This document shows, in pieces, positions 1 to 9,082 of a stretch of DNA of 18,584 nucleotides. The notes under the pieces were generated by a model. The model was not told the origin of the DNA, ran no database searches, and saw only the letters and a program-made list of their open reading frames with translations. This DNA comes from Pseudidiomarina aestuarii (lineage in GTDB: Bacteria > Pseudomonadota > Gammaproteobacteria > Enterobacterales > Alteromonadaceae): positions 1 to 18,584 of the forward strand of contig PYVG01000022.1 of assembly GCA_003030745.1 (NCBI GenBank), read 5' to 3'. The translations under genes were made by a program, and so were the position numbers. Each line of letters starts with the position of its first letter. The stretch's first letter is position 1.

Positions 1-533
<533 letters not shown>

Positions 534-534
534 C

Positions 535-1686
535 ATGACTGTGCGCCTGAGCCTCGATACGAAAGAGTTTTTACAACAGTATTGGCAACGCCAGCCCTTG
601 TTAATTCGTGGTGCGTTTGCGGATTTTAACGATCCCATCGAGCCCGAATTGCTCGCTGGCCTTGCGATGGAAGATGGTGTGGACTCGCGGGTCATCGAGA
701 ATCATCAGGGCGAGTGGAACGTTCAGCACGGTCCTTTCACCGACTACGAAGCCTTTGGCGAGAGCGGTTGGACCTTGTTAGTTCAATCCGTGAATGAGTG
801 GTTCCCTGCGGTACAGAGTCTACTCCAACCGTTTCGGTTTTTACCGGATTGGCGCACCGATGATGTCATGGTGAGTTTTGCAACTGAGCACGGTGGTGTT
901 GGCCCTCACTTGGACCAATACGATGTGTTTATTATCCAAGGCACAGGTACCCGTCATTGGCGCGTTGGTGAGCGAGTAACAGCAGCGGCAGAACACTGCC
1001 CGCATCCTGATCTAAAACAACTCCAGACTGATTTTGTCGCCACTATTGATGCGGTTTTGACACCGGGTGATATGCTCTATATTCCGGCTGGCTGTCCGCA
1101 TGAAGGGATTGCGCTCGAACCGAGCCTGAATTACTCCATAGGTTTTCGAGCACCGAACAGTGCCGAGTTCATTGCTGCACTTGCCGACGTATTGCATCAA
1201 ACTGAGCAAAACTATCCGCGTTATCGAGATCCAGAAGGACTTCAAGCTGGCAGTGCGTTTCGCGTCGATTCGGACCAATTGAATTCAGTGAAGTCGTTTG
1301 TCCAGCGTGGCTTGAGTGAAGCACAACTCGAGGTCGCGCTGCTACAGGTTATGTCACAAAGTAAGCGGCCGTTACCACAGCCTGATGAAACAATATCGGA
1401 AGCGGTATTAGCTCAAGCATTAGCAGCCGAACTGTTGCTCTGCCGTACGCCTGGTTCACGCATTTTGTTGGGACCGCAAGAGGAAGCGCTTTATTTTGCC
1501 GGAGAGCGTTGGCCACTGGCACCAGAACAGCAGGAATTCGTCACGCAACTGGCGGAACAGTGGGAAGATCGCGAGCTCACGGACTACGCCAGCCAGCTCG
1601 CCCACGACCACAATCGTGAACTTCTGTGCGAATTATTGCAAACTGGCGTGTTTTATCTGGTCCAAGAGGAAGATGAGCCTAGCTAA
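535..1686 (+). CDS. roxA: 50S ribosomal protein L16 3-hydroxylase (JmjC/cupin 2OG oxygenase)
   Basis: This is RoxA (YcfD), an Fe(II)/2-oxoglutarate-dependent oxygenase that hydroxylates a specific arginine of ribosomal protein L16 (Arg81 in E. coli). The N-terminal JmjC-type cupin holds the iron-binding triad: H125 and D127 in GPHLDQYDVF, and H189 in PAGCPHEG. The motif WRVGER lies between them. The remaining residues, about 210-383, form the helical dimerisation region and winged-helix-like C-terminus of the family. Length is 383 residues against about 373 in E. coli, and the first two iron ligands carry the same numbers as in E. coli. The ATG follows the purB stop by one base with only a weak GCGAG upstream, so translation is probably coupled to purB. 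The last 8 bases overlap the convergent downstream gene. Confidence 0.93.
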   Translation: MTVRLSLDTKEFLQQYWQRQPLLIRGAFADFNDPIEPELLAGLAMEDGVDSRVIENHQGEWNVQHGPFTDYEAFGESGWTLLVQSVNEWFPAVQSLLQPFRFLPDWRTDDVMVSFATEHGGVGPHLDQYDVFIIQGTGTRHWRVGERVTAAAEHCPHPDLKQLQTDFVATIDAVLTPGDMLYIPAGCPHEGIALEPSLNYSIGFRAPNSAEFIAALADVLHQTEQNYPRYRDPEGLQAGSAFRVDSDQLNSVKSFVQRGLSEAQLEVALLQVMSQSKRPLPQPDETISEAVLAQALAAELLLCRTPGSRILLGPQEEALYFAGERWPLAPEQQEFVTQLAEQWEDRELTDYASQLAHDHNRELLCELLQTGVFYLVQEEDEPS

Positions 1687-1696
1687 CGGGCTCATC
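1672..1696. terminator. Hairpin shared by the convergent roxA and DUF4826 gene ends
   Basis: GATGAGCC (1672-1679) and GGCTCATC (1689-1696) are perfect 8-bp inverted arms around a 9-base loop that contains both stop codons. On the plus strand it is followed by TTTC, and on the minus strand by TTCCTCTT. The U-tracts are poor, so this is a plausible bidirectional terminator or 3'-end stabilising hairpin rather than a strong intrinsic terminator. Confidence 0.5.
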
Positions 1697-2110
1697 TTTC
1701 CATAAGTCGTCTTGCTCAGTCATTTCATACAGACTTTCGGCACGGCCGACTAAGAAACTCGCATAGCGTTGCTGTTCTGGGTCTTTTGATGCTTCAGGAT
1801 CCTGAACAATACCCTCAGCGCGCAGTTGCCACTGCAACGCAAAATGTTTCAGCGCATCACGAGCAGTTTCTGCCACTTTCGCACTCACGAAATCACTCGG
1901 AACATCACCGTTGATAGTCCAAATTTCTTTTTTATCTTGCGTGGTTAAGCGCCAAACCGCGACCAAAGGTACCAAGTACCGACACCGCTTCGTTAACACA
2001 CGATCAACGATAATACCCTGCTCTGCCAAATACTTATTTGCTTTCTGAAAATGCTCGCGGACCCATGCAGAAACATCTGCATCATTCGGCGGCGTAGTTG
2101 CTTCAGCCAT
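1679..2110 (-). CDS. Small conserved protein of unknown function, DUF4826-like
   Basis: This gene encodes a soluble acidic protein of 143 residues with no signal peptide and no membrane segment. It shows a run of aromatic-rich conserved-looking blocks: VSAWVREHFQKANKYLAEQG (15-32), RYLVPLVAVWRL (44-55) and KEIWTINGDVPSDF (61-74). A basic/helical block and an acidic tail (EQDDLWKDEP) follow. The blocks and size resemble the uncharacterised DUF4826 family found in gammaproteobacteria. That name is from memory and tentative, and the function is unknown. The frame could begin 18 codons upstream at 2164. I prefer the ATG at 2110 because the extra residues look like non-coding sequence and an AGG lies 7 bases before this ATG. 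It converges on roxA with an 8-base overlap and is divergent from the leucine dehydrogenase gene. Confidence 0.75.
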   Translation of the reverse strand: MAEATTPPNDADVSAWVREHFQKANKYLAEQGIIVDRVLTKRCRYLVPLVAVWRLTTQDKKEIWTINGDVPSDFVSAKVAETARDALKHFALQWQLRAEGIVQDPEASKDPEQQRYASFLVGRAESLYEMTEQDDLWKDEPVS

Positions 2111-2245
2111 AGTGAACCTATTTGTTTTAACTGGTCTAGTTACCGTATTGAAAGGCTGCCTCAACGAGGTGCCAAAGGGCCGTTATAGTAACGCGAAAGG
2201 CTGATTTGGCAAAGCCCAAAGCGCTGTAAACTTTGGTTGCAAAAG

Positions 2246-2272
2246 TTGACGTTTACGTAAACGAAATATTTT
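2246..2272 (+). promoter_or_regulatory. Palindromic operator/promoter candidate upstream of leucine dehydrogenase
   Basis: In the 239-base divergent gap (2111-2349), TTGACG (2246-2251) runs directly into a perfect 12-bp palindrome, GTTTACGTAAAC (2251-2262), followed by AT-rich AAATATTTTTT. The combined TTGACGTTTACGTAAAC resembles, from memory, sites of the MerR-family regulator LiuR. That regulator controls branched-chain amino acid catabolism genes, including leucine dehydrogenase, in related gammaproteobacteria. A -35 box embedded in the dyad fits a MerR-type layout. The -10 box is weak (TATTTT at 2267-2272). A second, poorer dyad, TAACT-N5-AGTTA, lies at 2128-2142 in front of the divergent gene. 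Nothing else was seen in this gap. Confidence 0.45.
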
Positions 2273-2349
2273 TTCCAGTTACTAGCGAAAGCAAGAACAA
2301 AATGGTAATGTGCGCGCACTTTATTGGGATAAACGAGGACTGATTACTC

Positions 2350-3402
2350 ATGTCTCTATTTGAGCACACAGAGTTCGACCAACACGAGCAAGTCGTGTTT
2401 TGTCATGACAAAGCAACTGGTCTTAAAGCCATTATAGCTATCCACGATACTACTCTTGGCCCCTCTCTCGGTGGCACCCGTCTTTGGAATTACGCCTCTT
2501 CTGCAGAAGCTCTCACGGACGTTCTACGTTTATCGCGTGGCATGACCTATAAAAGCGCTCTCGCTGGACTGCCTTTAGGCGGCGGCAAAGCGGTTATCAT
2601 TGGTGATGCAAAAACGATTAAGAGCCCTGAATTGTTCCGCGCTTATGGCCGTTTCATCAACTCACTCAGTGGTCGCTACATTACTGCTGAAGATGTGAAC
2701 ATCCGCACCAGCGACATCGCAATTGTGGCCGAAGAAACCACCTTTGTAGCTGGTACAGCTGAAAAAGCTGGCGACCCATCACCGCACACCGCTCTAGGAA
2801 CGTATTTAGGTCTGAAAGCTGCGGCTAAACATAAGCTCGGTAACGAGAATTTGCAGGGTGTAAAAATTGCCGTGCAAGGTTTAGGTGCTGTCGGTTATGA
2901 CTTCGCCGAATATTGCCATAAAGAAGGCGCCGAGCTCTTCGTGACCGATATCAACGAAGAAGCCTGTGAACGCGCAGCGCGTGAACTCGGTGCAACCGTG
3001 GTTGGTTTGGATGAGATCTACGGTTTAGACGTCGATGTTTATGCCCCTTGTGCGCTGGGTGCGACCATTAATGATCAAACACTCGCGGTACTGAAAGCAA
3101 AAATCATTGCTGGTAGCGCGAATAACCAGTTGGCAACACCTGCACATGACCAGATAGTGATGGATCAAGGCATCTTGTACGCTCCAGACTATGTGATCAA
3201 TGCCGGTGGTGTCATCCACGTCTGTAGCGAAGCTGCGAACATGTCGCGCGTCGAGACCGATAAACGTGTTCGTGACATCTATGGCACTTTAGATACCATC
3301 TTTGCTCGTTCTACTGCCGAGAATCGTCCGACCGGTCAAATCGCAGATGAGCTAGCTCGCGAAGTTATCGCCAAAGCCAAAGCCGCGAAAGCAAACGCTT
3401 AA
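2350..3402 (+). CDS. ldh: Leucine dehydrogenase (Glu/Leu/Phe/Val dehydrogenase family)
   Basis: This enzyme catalyses NAD-dependent reversible oxidative deamination of leucine, and usually valine and isoleucine, to the 2-oxo acids. It is the entry step to branched-chain amino acid catabolism and acts in the cytoplasm. The N-terminal substrate domain has GGTRLWNY (41-48), MTYKSALAGLPLGGGKAVI with K68 and catalytic K80, and ITAEDVN (111-117). K68 and K80 have the same numbers as in characterised leucine dehydrogenases. The C-terminal Rossmann domain has VQGLGAVG (175-182), with D200 ending beta-2 as expected for NAD preference. A conserved SANNQL block follows at about 256-261. Length is 350 residues, normal for the family. 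GAGGAC lies about 10 bases before the ATG. Valine or phenylalanine dehydrogenase activity cannot be excluded from sequence. The gene is monocistronic, with a palindromic operator candidate upstream and a strong terminator downstream. Confidence 0.9.
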   Translation: MSLFEHTEFDQHEQVVFCHDKATGLKAIIAIHDTTLGPSLGGTRLWNYASSAEALTDVLRLSRGMTYKSALAGLPLGGGKAVIIGDAKTIKSPELFRAYGRFINSLSGRYITAEDVNIRTSDIAIVAEETTFVAGTAEKAGDPSPHTALGTYLGLKAAAKHKLGNENLQGVKIAVQGLGAVGYDFAEYCHKEGAELFVTDINEEACERAARELGATVVGLDEIYGLDVDVYAPCALGATINDQTLAVLKAKIIAGSANNQLATPAHDQIVMDQGILYAPDYVINAGGVIHVCSEAANMSRVETDKRVRDIYGTLDTIFARSTAENRPTGQIADELAREVIAKAKAAKANA

Positions 3403-3424
3403 GCTTAACTACCGCAGTGGCAAT

Positions 3425-3455
3425 AAAAAAAGCGACGTTTCAACGTCGCTTTTTT
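3425..3455. terminator. Bidirectional intrinsic terminator
   Basis: GCGACGT (3432-3438) pairs with ACGTCGC (3443-3449) around a TTCA loop. The stem is preceded by seven A and followed by six T, so it has U-tracts on both strands. It sits 22 bases after the leucine dehydrogenase stop and about 50 bases beyond the ydiJ stop, so it can serve both convergent transcripts. Confidence 0.93.
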
Positions 3456-3478
3456 GTATCCAGTCTTTGTCTCGTCCT

Positions 3479-3499
3479 TTTCACTATTCACTATTCACT
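3479..3499 (-). repeat. AGTGAAT tandem heptamer, copy A
   Basis: On the plus strand, TTTCACT ATTCACT ATTCACT. On the minus strand this is three AGTGAAT-type units, with one mismatch in one unit. It begins five bases past the ydiJ stop codon and reads in the same sense as ydiJ. The same heptamer recurs at 9902-9915 and 13199-13219. Confidence 0.8.
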
Positions 3500-3504
3500 T
3501 TCTC

Positions 3505-6500
3505 TTACACTACACAGCGCGCTAGTATTTGAATAGGATGCTCGACTGCTTGTCCTGCGAATCGCTTCACTTGTGAACGACACGAGAAGCCTGTTGCCAC
3601 ATGCCCGACGTCGTTGCGCGCCAACGGCTCTTGCCAACTCATTTCAAACAGACGTTTGCTCGTGTCTTGATGCGTTTGTTCATGGCCAAACGTACCCGCC
3701 ATACCGCAACAACCGGTAGCGGTCACTTCAAGCTCTAAATTCACGCGTTCGAATAGGTGTTGCCAGTGTTTCGCCGACTCCGGCACCGCTGTTTGCTCAG
3801 TACAATGCGACAGTAATTGCCATCGTTTATGGTCAACTGTGTGATTCTCTGCTGACGATAACTTATCACCATGTTGCATCAACCACGTTTGCACACCGTT
3901 GACAGTAAAGGTGAACGATTGGCCTGCCGGAGCAAACTGTCGATATTCGTCTTGAAAGCACAAAGCCGTCGAGGAATCTAAACCCACCAGGGCCACGTTA
4001 GCATCGGCCAACCGTTGCAACTGTGGTCCCACAGTCGCCACCGTTTTCGAAAATTCGTTCAGAAAACCTTTCACATGCTGAGCCTTACCGTTGCCGATAA
4101 AGCGCAACAGTATAGGCTCGAAGCCCATGGCTGCCGCAACTTGTCCAAACGCCTGTACGACCTTCGCATCATAAAAGCTGGTGAACGGGTCTTGCACAAT
4201 GACCACCGACTGCGCTAACTGTTCCGGTGGCTTTGCCAAAATTTCATCGACATCAGCCGTCGACCACTGCCATTGTTGACTCAATGCCGGAGTTGATAAC
4301 CGCGGCGCATCCACATAACCCACCACCCGTTTTAAAAACCACTCCGTCACCGGGTTGTGTGTGAGGACGTTGCTGATTCGCGGTAATTTCGCTAGTAACG
4401 GCGCAAGACGCTCAACATCGCGAACGAGTTTATCTTTGGTAGGCCGCGCATAGCGCTGGTGATACCAGCTCAAGAACCGAGCTCGGAAATTGGGCACATC
4501 AACCTTAACTGGACATTGTGTCGCGCAAGCCTTGCACGCCAAACAGGTATCCATGGCTTGCTTCACTTCATGGTTAAAGTCATTCGGACTGAGGCGCGGT
4601 TTGAAACGATTCTCAAGCCAAGTGCGCTGCGGTGGTATGCCACTCACATCCATGTCTTGCCCGCTATTCAGACGCAACCATTCACGAATTAAGGTCGCTC
4701 GTCCTTTCGGCGAATATTGACGATTACCCGTTGCTTTGTAGGACGGGCACATGGCCGATTCAGGTACATAATTGAAGCACAAACCATTACCATTACAATT
4801 CATTGCCGGTTGATAGGCCTCGCGCATGGTAATTGGAATTTGTCGATCATAATGCCCGCGTACTTCGGCTTGTACGCCCTGCAAGGACTCATCGCTGCCA
4901 TATGGCGTCGCCAACTTACCCGGATTGAGTCGATTATCAGGATCAAACGCACGCTTCACTTTCTGGATTTCAGGATACAGCTCACCAAAAAACTTTGGCG
5001 CATACTCTGAGCGGTAGCCCTTACCATGCTCGCCCCACATCAGACCGTTGTATTTAGCTGTAAGCTCTGCCACTTGATCACTAATGGTTCGAACTAGTGC
5101 TTCGTCGCTTGGATCAGTCATATCGAGAGCTGGCCGCACGTGCAACACACCCGCATCAACGTGGCCAAACATGCCGTAATGAAGTTGGTGACTATCGAGA
5201 ATGGCGCGAAACTCAAGAATGAAGTCCGCTAAATGCTCTGGTGGAACTGCGGTATCCTCAACAAAAGCAATGGGCTTGCGTTTCCCTTTCGTCGCGCCCA
5301 ATAGCCCTACTGCCTTCTTCCGCATGGCGTAAATGGTTTGAATACTCGTGGCATCCGCACAAATTTGATAACCAATCAGTCCTTTGGGGTCCGCACTATT
5401 CAGCTGCGCATCAAGCGTGGCAATCAGTTGCTCGACCTTGTCGTCAAGCAGCGTTGATTCCGTTGCAGTGAACTCAACCATGTTAATGCCGTTCATGGTT
5501 TGCCCATCGACATCCTGCAAATGCTCGGCAACCTGATGCCAAATGATATCTTCGCGAGCGAGATTTAAGACATTGCTATCTATAGTTTCTACAGACGTCG
5601 CTTGCGCTTGGACTAGTGTCGGCGCATGCCGTAATGCGGCTTGGAAATCACTGTATTTAACATTTACTAAAACCTTGCAACGCGGTATGGGGGTCAAGTT
5701 CAACGTTGCTTCGGTCACGATTGCCAAAGTACCCTCGGAGCCAGCAATCAACCGCGACAAATCAATGGTGTCCTGCTGCGGATCATAACAGTGCTTGAGG
5801 TCATAACCGGTTAGAAAACGATTCAGCGGCGGGAACTTTGCGTCAATAGCTGGACGCTGCTCAACACAACTTTCAATGGCTTGCCGATACAGCGCAGCTT
5901 CTAAAGAATCACCGGCTGCACGATTGCGAGCTTCCGACAACGATACTGGAGCCGTTTGGATAACCTCACCATTGGTTAACACTGCCGTCAAACCGAGGAT
6001 GTGGTCGCTGGTTTTGCCGTACACTAAGGAGCCCTGCCCGGACGCATCTGTATTGATCATGCCGCCAATAGTCGCGCGATTCGATGTCGATAAATCGGGA
6101 GAAAAGAAGAAACCTGATGGCTTTACACGATCATTGAGCTGATCTTTAATCACACCCGCCTGACACACCACTTGTGCGTTCTCGACATCGACCTTCAGCA
6201 CTTCTCGCATGTGCCGACTGAGATCAATCACTAACCAATGCGTCAGCGATTGCCCGTTAGTGCCAGTTCCACCGCCACGCGGAGCAAACCGAATGGGGCG
6301 AAACTCATCCGACTGTGCCAACTGGAAAATGAGCTGAACCGCAGCGGTTGTCCGTGGATAAACAACACCTTGTGGGAGCCGTTGGTAAATACTGTTATCG
6401 GTAGCAGCAATCAAACGCTGACCATAAGTATTTTCAATGTCTCCCGCGAAGCCTTGTTGTTCAAGCTCAAGTAAAAAGCGTTGATACAGGCTGTCTGATC

Positions 6501-6558
6501 GCGTTTCACGGCGATCAGCCGGTGTATGTTCGGGTAACTGCTGAACCACGGACGCCAA
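3505..6558 (-). CDS. ydiJ: D-2-hydroxyglutarate dehydrogenase YdiJ (FAD/Fe-S oxidoreductase)
   Basis: YdiJ-type proteins oxidise D-2-hydroxyglutarate to 2-oxoglutarate using FAD and iron-sulfur centres. The N-terminal FAD-binding domain has VVYPRTTAAVQ (66-75) and RFAPRGGGTGTNGQSL (90-105), then SNRATIGGMINTDASGQGS (159-177). A FAD-oxidase C-terminal domain contains GMFGHVDAGVLHVRP (462-476) and MWGEHGKG (507-514). The first Fe-S-like cysteine block has C588, C594 and C604. The ferredoxin-type motif is CLACKACATQCP (C672, C675, C678, C682). A C-terminal CCG motif, ATGCCGMAG, lies at 947-955. Length is 1017 residues against about 1018 in E. coli YdiJ. The start codon is TTG with AGGAG about 10 bases upstream; no in-frame ATG fits better. 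The start lies 13 bases after the ppsA stop, and the AGGAG overlaps that stop codon, so the two genes are very likely co-transcribed. Confidence 0.92.
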   Translation of the reverse strand: MASVVQQLPEHTPADRRETRSDSLYQRFLLELEQQGFAGDIENTYGQRLIAATDNSIYQRLPQGVVYPRTTAAVQLIFQLAQSDEFRPIRFAPRGGGTGTNGQSLTHWLVIDLSRHMREVLKVDVENAQVVCQAGVIKDQLNDRVKPSGFFFSPDLSTSNRATIGGMINTDASGQGSLVYGKTSDHILGLTAVLTNGEVIQTAPVSLSEARNRAAGDSLEAALYRQAIESCVEQRPAIDAKFPPLNRFLTGYDLKHCYDPQQDTIDLSRLIAGSEGTLAIVTEATLNLTPIPRCKVLVNVKYSDFQAALRHAPTLVQAQATSVETIDSNVLNLAREDIIWHQVAEHLQDVDGQTMNGINMVEFTATESTLLDDKVEQLIATLDAQLNSADPKGLIGYQICADATSIQTIYAMRKKAVGLLGATKGKRKPIAFVEDTAVPPEHLADFILEFRAILDSHQLHYGMFGHVDAGVLHVRPALDMTDPSDEALVRTISDQVAELTAKYNGLMWGEHGKGYRSEYAPKFFGELYPEIQKVKRAFDPDNRLNPGKLATPYGSDESLQGVQAEVRGHYDRQIPITMREAYQPAMNCNGNGLCFNYVPESAMCPSYKATGNRQYSPKGRATLIREWLRLNSGQDMDVSGIPPQRTWLENRFKPRLSPNDFNHEVKQAMDTCLACKACATQCPVKVDVPNFRARFLSWYHQRYARPTKDKLVRDVERLAPLLAKLPRISNVLTHNPVTEWFLKRVVGYVDAPRLSTPALSQQWQWSTADVDEILAKPPEQLAQSVVIVQDPFTSFYDAKVVQAFGQVAAAMGFEPILLRFIGNGKAQHVKGFLNEFSKTVATVGPQLQRLADANVALVGLDSSTALCFQDEYRQFAPAGQSFTFTVNGVQTWLMQHGDKLSSAENHTVDHKRWQLLSHCTEQTAVPESAKHWQHLFERVNLELEVTATGCCGMAGTFGHEQTHQDTSKRLFEMSWQEPLARNDVGHVATGFSCRSQVKRFAGQAVEHPIQILARCVV

Positions 6559-6571
6559 GTTGGCTATGCTC

Positions 6572-8950
6572 CTACAACTGTTTGGCTAAATACAACCAAG
6601 TTTCGACAACGGTATCTGGATTCAGTGATACGGAATCAATGCCTTGTTCGACCAACCAAGCAGCAAAATCGGGATGATCAGAAGGACCCTGCCCACAAAT
6701 ACCGACGTATTTGCCTTTCTTCTTCGCTGCCTGAATAGCCATCGATAACATCGCTTTGACGGCTTCATTGCGTTCGTCAAATAAGTGCGCAATCACGCCA
6801 GAGTCTCGATCAAGACCCAAGGTGAGCTGCGTTAAATCATTCGAGCCAATTGAAAAACCATCAAAAATATCAAGAAATTGTTCTGCTAGTAAGGCATTCG
6901 ACGGCAGTTCACACATCATAATCACGCGTAAACCGTTCTCGCCTTGATAAAGACCTTGCTCACGCAACAACTCGATCACTTGACGGCCTTCATCTAAGGT
7001 CCGCACAAACGGAATCATTATTTCAATATTGCGCAAACCCATGTCGTTACGAACCCGCTTAATGGCCTCACATTCCATCGCAAAACATTCGCGGAAGTCT
7101 TCTGAGATATAGCGTGAAGCACCGCGGAAACCTAGCATTGGGTTTTCTTCATGAGGCTCGTATTGGCGACCACCGACTAAGTTGGCATACTCGTTCGATT
7201 TAAAATCAGACATGCGGACGATGACTCGCTCAGGCGCAAAGGCCGCACCTAACGTTGCAATGCCCTCAGCCAGTTTGCTGACATAATATTCGCGTGGGCT
7301 CGAGTAACCCGCCATAAAACCAGAGATTTCTTTCTGTAGTTCGGGTGTTTGTTGATCAAAGTTCAAGAGTGCTTTCGGATGCACACCAATCATTCGATTA
7401 ATGATGAATTCCAGGCGAGCTAAACCCACACCCGCATGCGGTAAACCTGCAAAATCAAAAGCACGGTCTGGGTTGCCCACGTTCATCATAATTTTTAGCG
7501 GCAGATCCGGCATTGCACCAATATCCGATTGCGTCACATCAAACGACAATTCGCCGTCATAGATGAAACCAGTATCGCCCTCAGCACAGGACACCGTGAC
7601 CGCTTGACCCGCAGCAATTCGCGTGGTCGCGTCGCCACAACCCACCACGGCTGGAATGCCGAGTTCACGTGCAATAATGGCCGCGTGGCAGGTTCGCCCA
7701 CCACGATTCGTCACAATAGCGGCAGCCCGCTTCATGATCGGTTCCCAATCAGGGTCGGTCATATCGGTGACCAGAACATCACCGGGCTGCACTTGATCCA
7801 TCTCTGAAATATCGTTCAGCACACGCGCCACACCCGCACCGATGCGTTGACCAATAGCACGACCGGTTGCGACCACTGCGGTCTTTTCTTGTAACGCATA
7901 GCGCTCGACTGACTGGCCTGACTTATTCGACTGGACGGTCTCTGGACGTGCTTGAACAATGTATAACTTGCCATCGATGCCGTCTTTCGCCCACTCGATG
8001 TCCATAGGGCGACCATAATGCTTCTCAATAATGACCGCTTGTTTCGCTAACTCTTGAACTTCATCATCAGAAATGGAGAAGGTTTGACTTAATGTAGGGT
8101 CAATATCGACAATCGCGGTTTGCTGGCCGTGCTCTTGGCTATCGGCATAGATCATTTGGATCTTTTTACTGCCGAGGTTACGGCGTAATACGGCTGGTTT
8201 CTTGCGTGCGAGTGTCGGTTTATGGACGTAGAATTCATCTGGGTTTACGGCGCCCTGCACTACCATTTCACCCAACCCGAACGACGAGGTAATGAATACC
8301 ACATCTTCAAAACCAGATTCGGTATCAATGGTGAAGAGCACACCGGAAGCGGCGATGTCACTTCGGACCATACGCTGGATGCCAGCTGAAAGCGCAACGC
8401 CTCTATGGTCATAACCTTGGTGCACTCGATACGAAATCGCTCGATCGTTGAACAGCGATGCAAAAACGTGCTTGATCGCTTCCATAATGGCGTCAATGCC
8501 GCGCACATTCAGGAATGTCTCTTGCTGTCCTGCAAACGAGGCGTCCGGCATATCTTCCGCTGTTGCGGAGCTGCGTACCGCAAAACTCACTTCAGCATTG
8601 CCGTCGCTGAGTTGTTGATAGGCGTCACGAATGGCTTGATCTAATGCAGGTTGAAAGGGTGTTTCAATAACCCACTGTCGAATTTGCTTACCAGCTTCTG
8701 CCAGTGCTTTGACATCGTTGGTATCAAGTGTATCGAGCAACGCGTAGATGCGATCATTCACACCGCTTTGCTCAAGGAATTCGTTAAATGCATCAGCGGT
8801 GGTGGCAAAACCATTTGGAACCGATACGCCGACTCCGGCCAGGTTGCTAATCATCTCACCTAACGATGCGTTTTTTCCACCAACGCGACCGACATCATTC
8901 ATCCCTAATTGATCGTACCAAAGCACATAATCTTGCACGTTATTCTGCAC
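6572..8950 (-). CDS. ppsA: Phosphoenolpyruvate synthase
   Basis: PpsA converts pyruvate, ATP and water to PEP, AMP and phosphate, which lets cells grow on three-carbon or amino acid carbon sources. The N-terminal ATP-grasp-like nucleotide domain spans about residues 15-345 and includes [10 protein letters not shown] (24-33) and [20 protein letters not shown] (122-141). The phosphohistidine swivelling domain holds [20 protein letters not shown], with phospho-acceptor H422. Next to it, T420 corresponds to the threonine targeted by PpsR. The C-terminal TIM barrel (about 485-785) includes catalytic-type C752 in [14 protein letters not shown]. Length is 792 residues, identical to E. coli PpsA, with high similarity throughout. 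The start is GTG, with GAGG nine bases upstream. It is divergent from ppsR, as in E. coli, and followed by ydiJ. Confidence 0.97.
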   Translation of the reverse strand: MQNNVQDYVLWYDQLGMNDVGRVGGKNASLGEMISNLAGVGVSVPNGFATTADAFNEFLEQSGVNDRIYALLDTLDTNDVKALAEAGKQIRQWVIETPFQPALDQAIRDAYQQLSDGNAEVSFAVRSSATAEDMPDASFAGQQETFLNVRGIDAIMEAIKHVFASLFNDRAISYRVHQGYDHRGVALSAGIQRMVRSDIAASGVLFTIDTESGFEDVVFITSSFGLGEMVVQGAVNPDEFYVHKPTLARKKPAVLRRNLGSKKIQMIYADSQEHGQQTAIVDIDPTLSQTFSISDDEVQELAKQAVIIEKHYGRPMDIEWAKDGIDGKLYIVQARPETVQSNKSGQSVERYALQEKTAVVATGRAIGQRIGAGVARVLNDISEMDQVQPGDVLVTDMTDPDWEPIMKRAAAIVTNRGGRTCHAAIIARELGIPAVVGCGDATTRIAAGQAVTVSCAEGDTGFIYDGELSFDVTQSDIGAMPDLPLKIMMNVGNPDRAFDFAGLPHAGVGLARLEFIINRMIGVHPKALLNFDQQTPELQKEISGFMAGYSSPREYYVSKLAEGIATLGAAFAPERVIVRMSDFKSNEYANLVGGRQYEPHEENPMLGFRGASRYISEDFRECFAMECEAIKRVRNDMGLRNIEIMIPFVRTLDEGRQVIELLREQGLYQGENGLRVIMMCELPSNALLAEQFLDIFDGFSIGSNDLTQLTLGLDRDSGVIAHLFDERNEAVKAMLSMAIQAAKKKGKYVGICGQGPSDHPDFAAWLVEQGIDSVSLNPDTVVETWLYLAKQL

Positions 8951-9023
8951 CGTAAGTTTCCTCGTGAGTTAGACTAGAGTGCGACCTCACTGCGGCCACG
9001 TCGTTGGAAAAACTGCGGTTTAT

Positions 9024-9053
9024 TTTACACGTTGCTATGGCACAAGTTAACAT
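9024..9053 (+). promoter_or_regulatory. Possible sigma-70 promoter for ppsR
   Basis: In the 132-base ppsA/ppsR divergent gap, TTTACA (9024-9029, 5 of 6 to the -35 consensus) is followed after 18 bases by TAACAT (9048-9053, 4 of 6). This puts the transcript start about 20 bases before the ppsR ATG at 9083, with GGGG about 8-9 bases before the ATG. No clear Cra-type site was seen in the gap. Confidence 0.35.
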
Positions 9054-9082
9054 CCGAGACGAATTAACTGGGGATACTTTCT

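Noticed and set aside
2128..2145. AACTGGTC resembling a FadR half-site upstream of the DUF4826-like gene
   Set aside because: Only the first half matches the FadR consensus; the second half does not, and the gene has no known link to fatty acids.
2111..2164. Eighteen-codon extension of the DUF4826-like gene
   Set aside because: The added residues overlap the likely regulatory gap and look unlike the rest of the protein; the ATG at 2110 has a ribosome site.
4015..6474. Several plus-strand open frames of 67-97 codons inside ydiJ
   Set aside because: They lie antisense within a gene whose protein motifs are intact over its whole length, and have basic, low-information translations with no family resemblance. 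They are shadows of ydiJ codon use.
8951..9082. Cra (FruR) operator expected by analogy with E. coli ppsA
   Set aside because: No sequence close to the TGAAWCGNTTCA-type consensus was found by eye.
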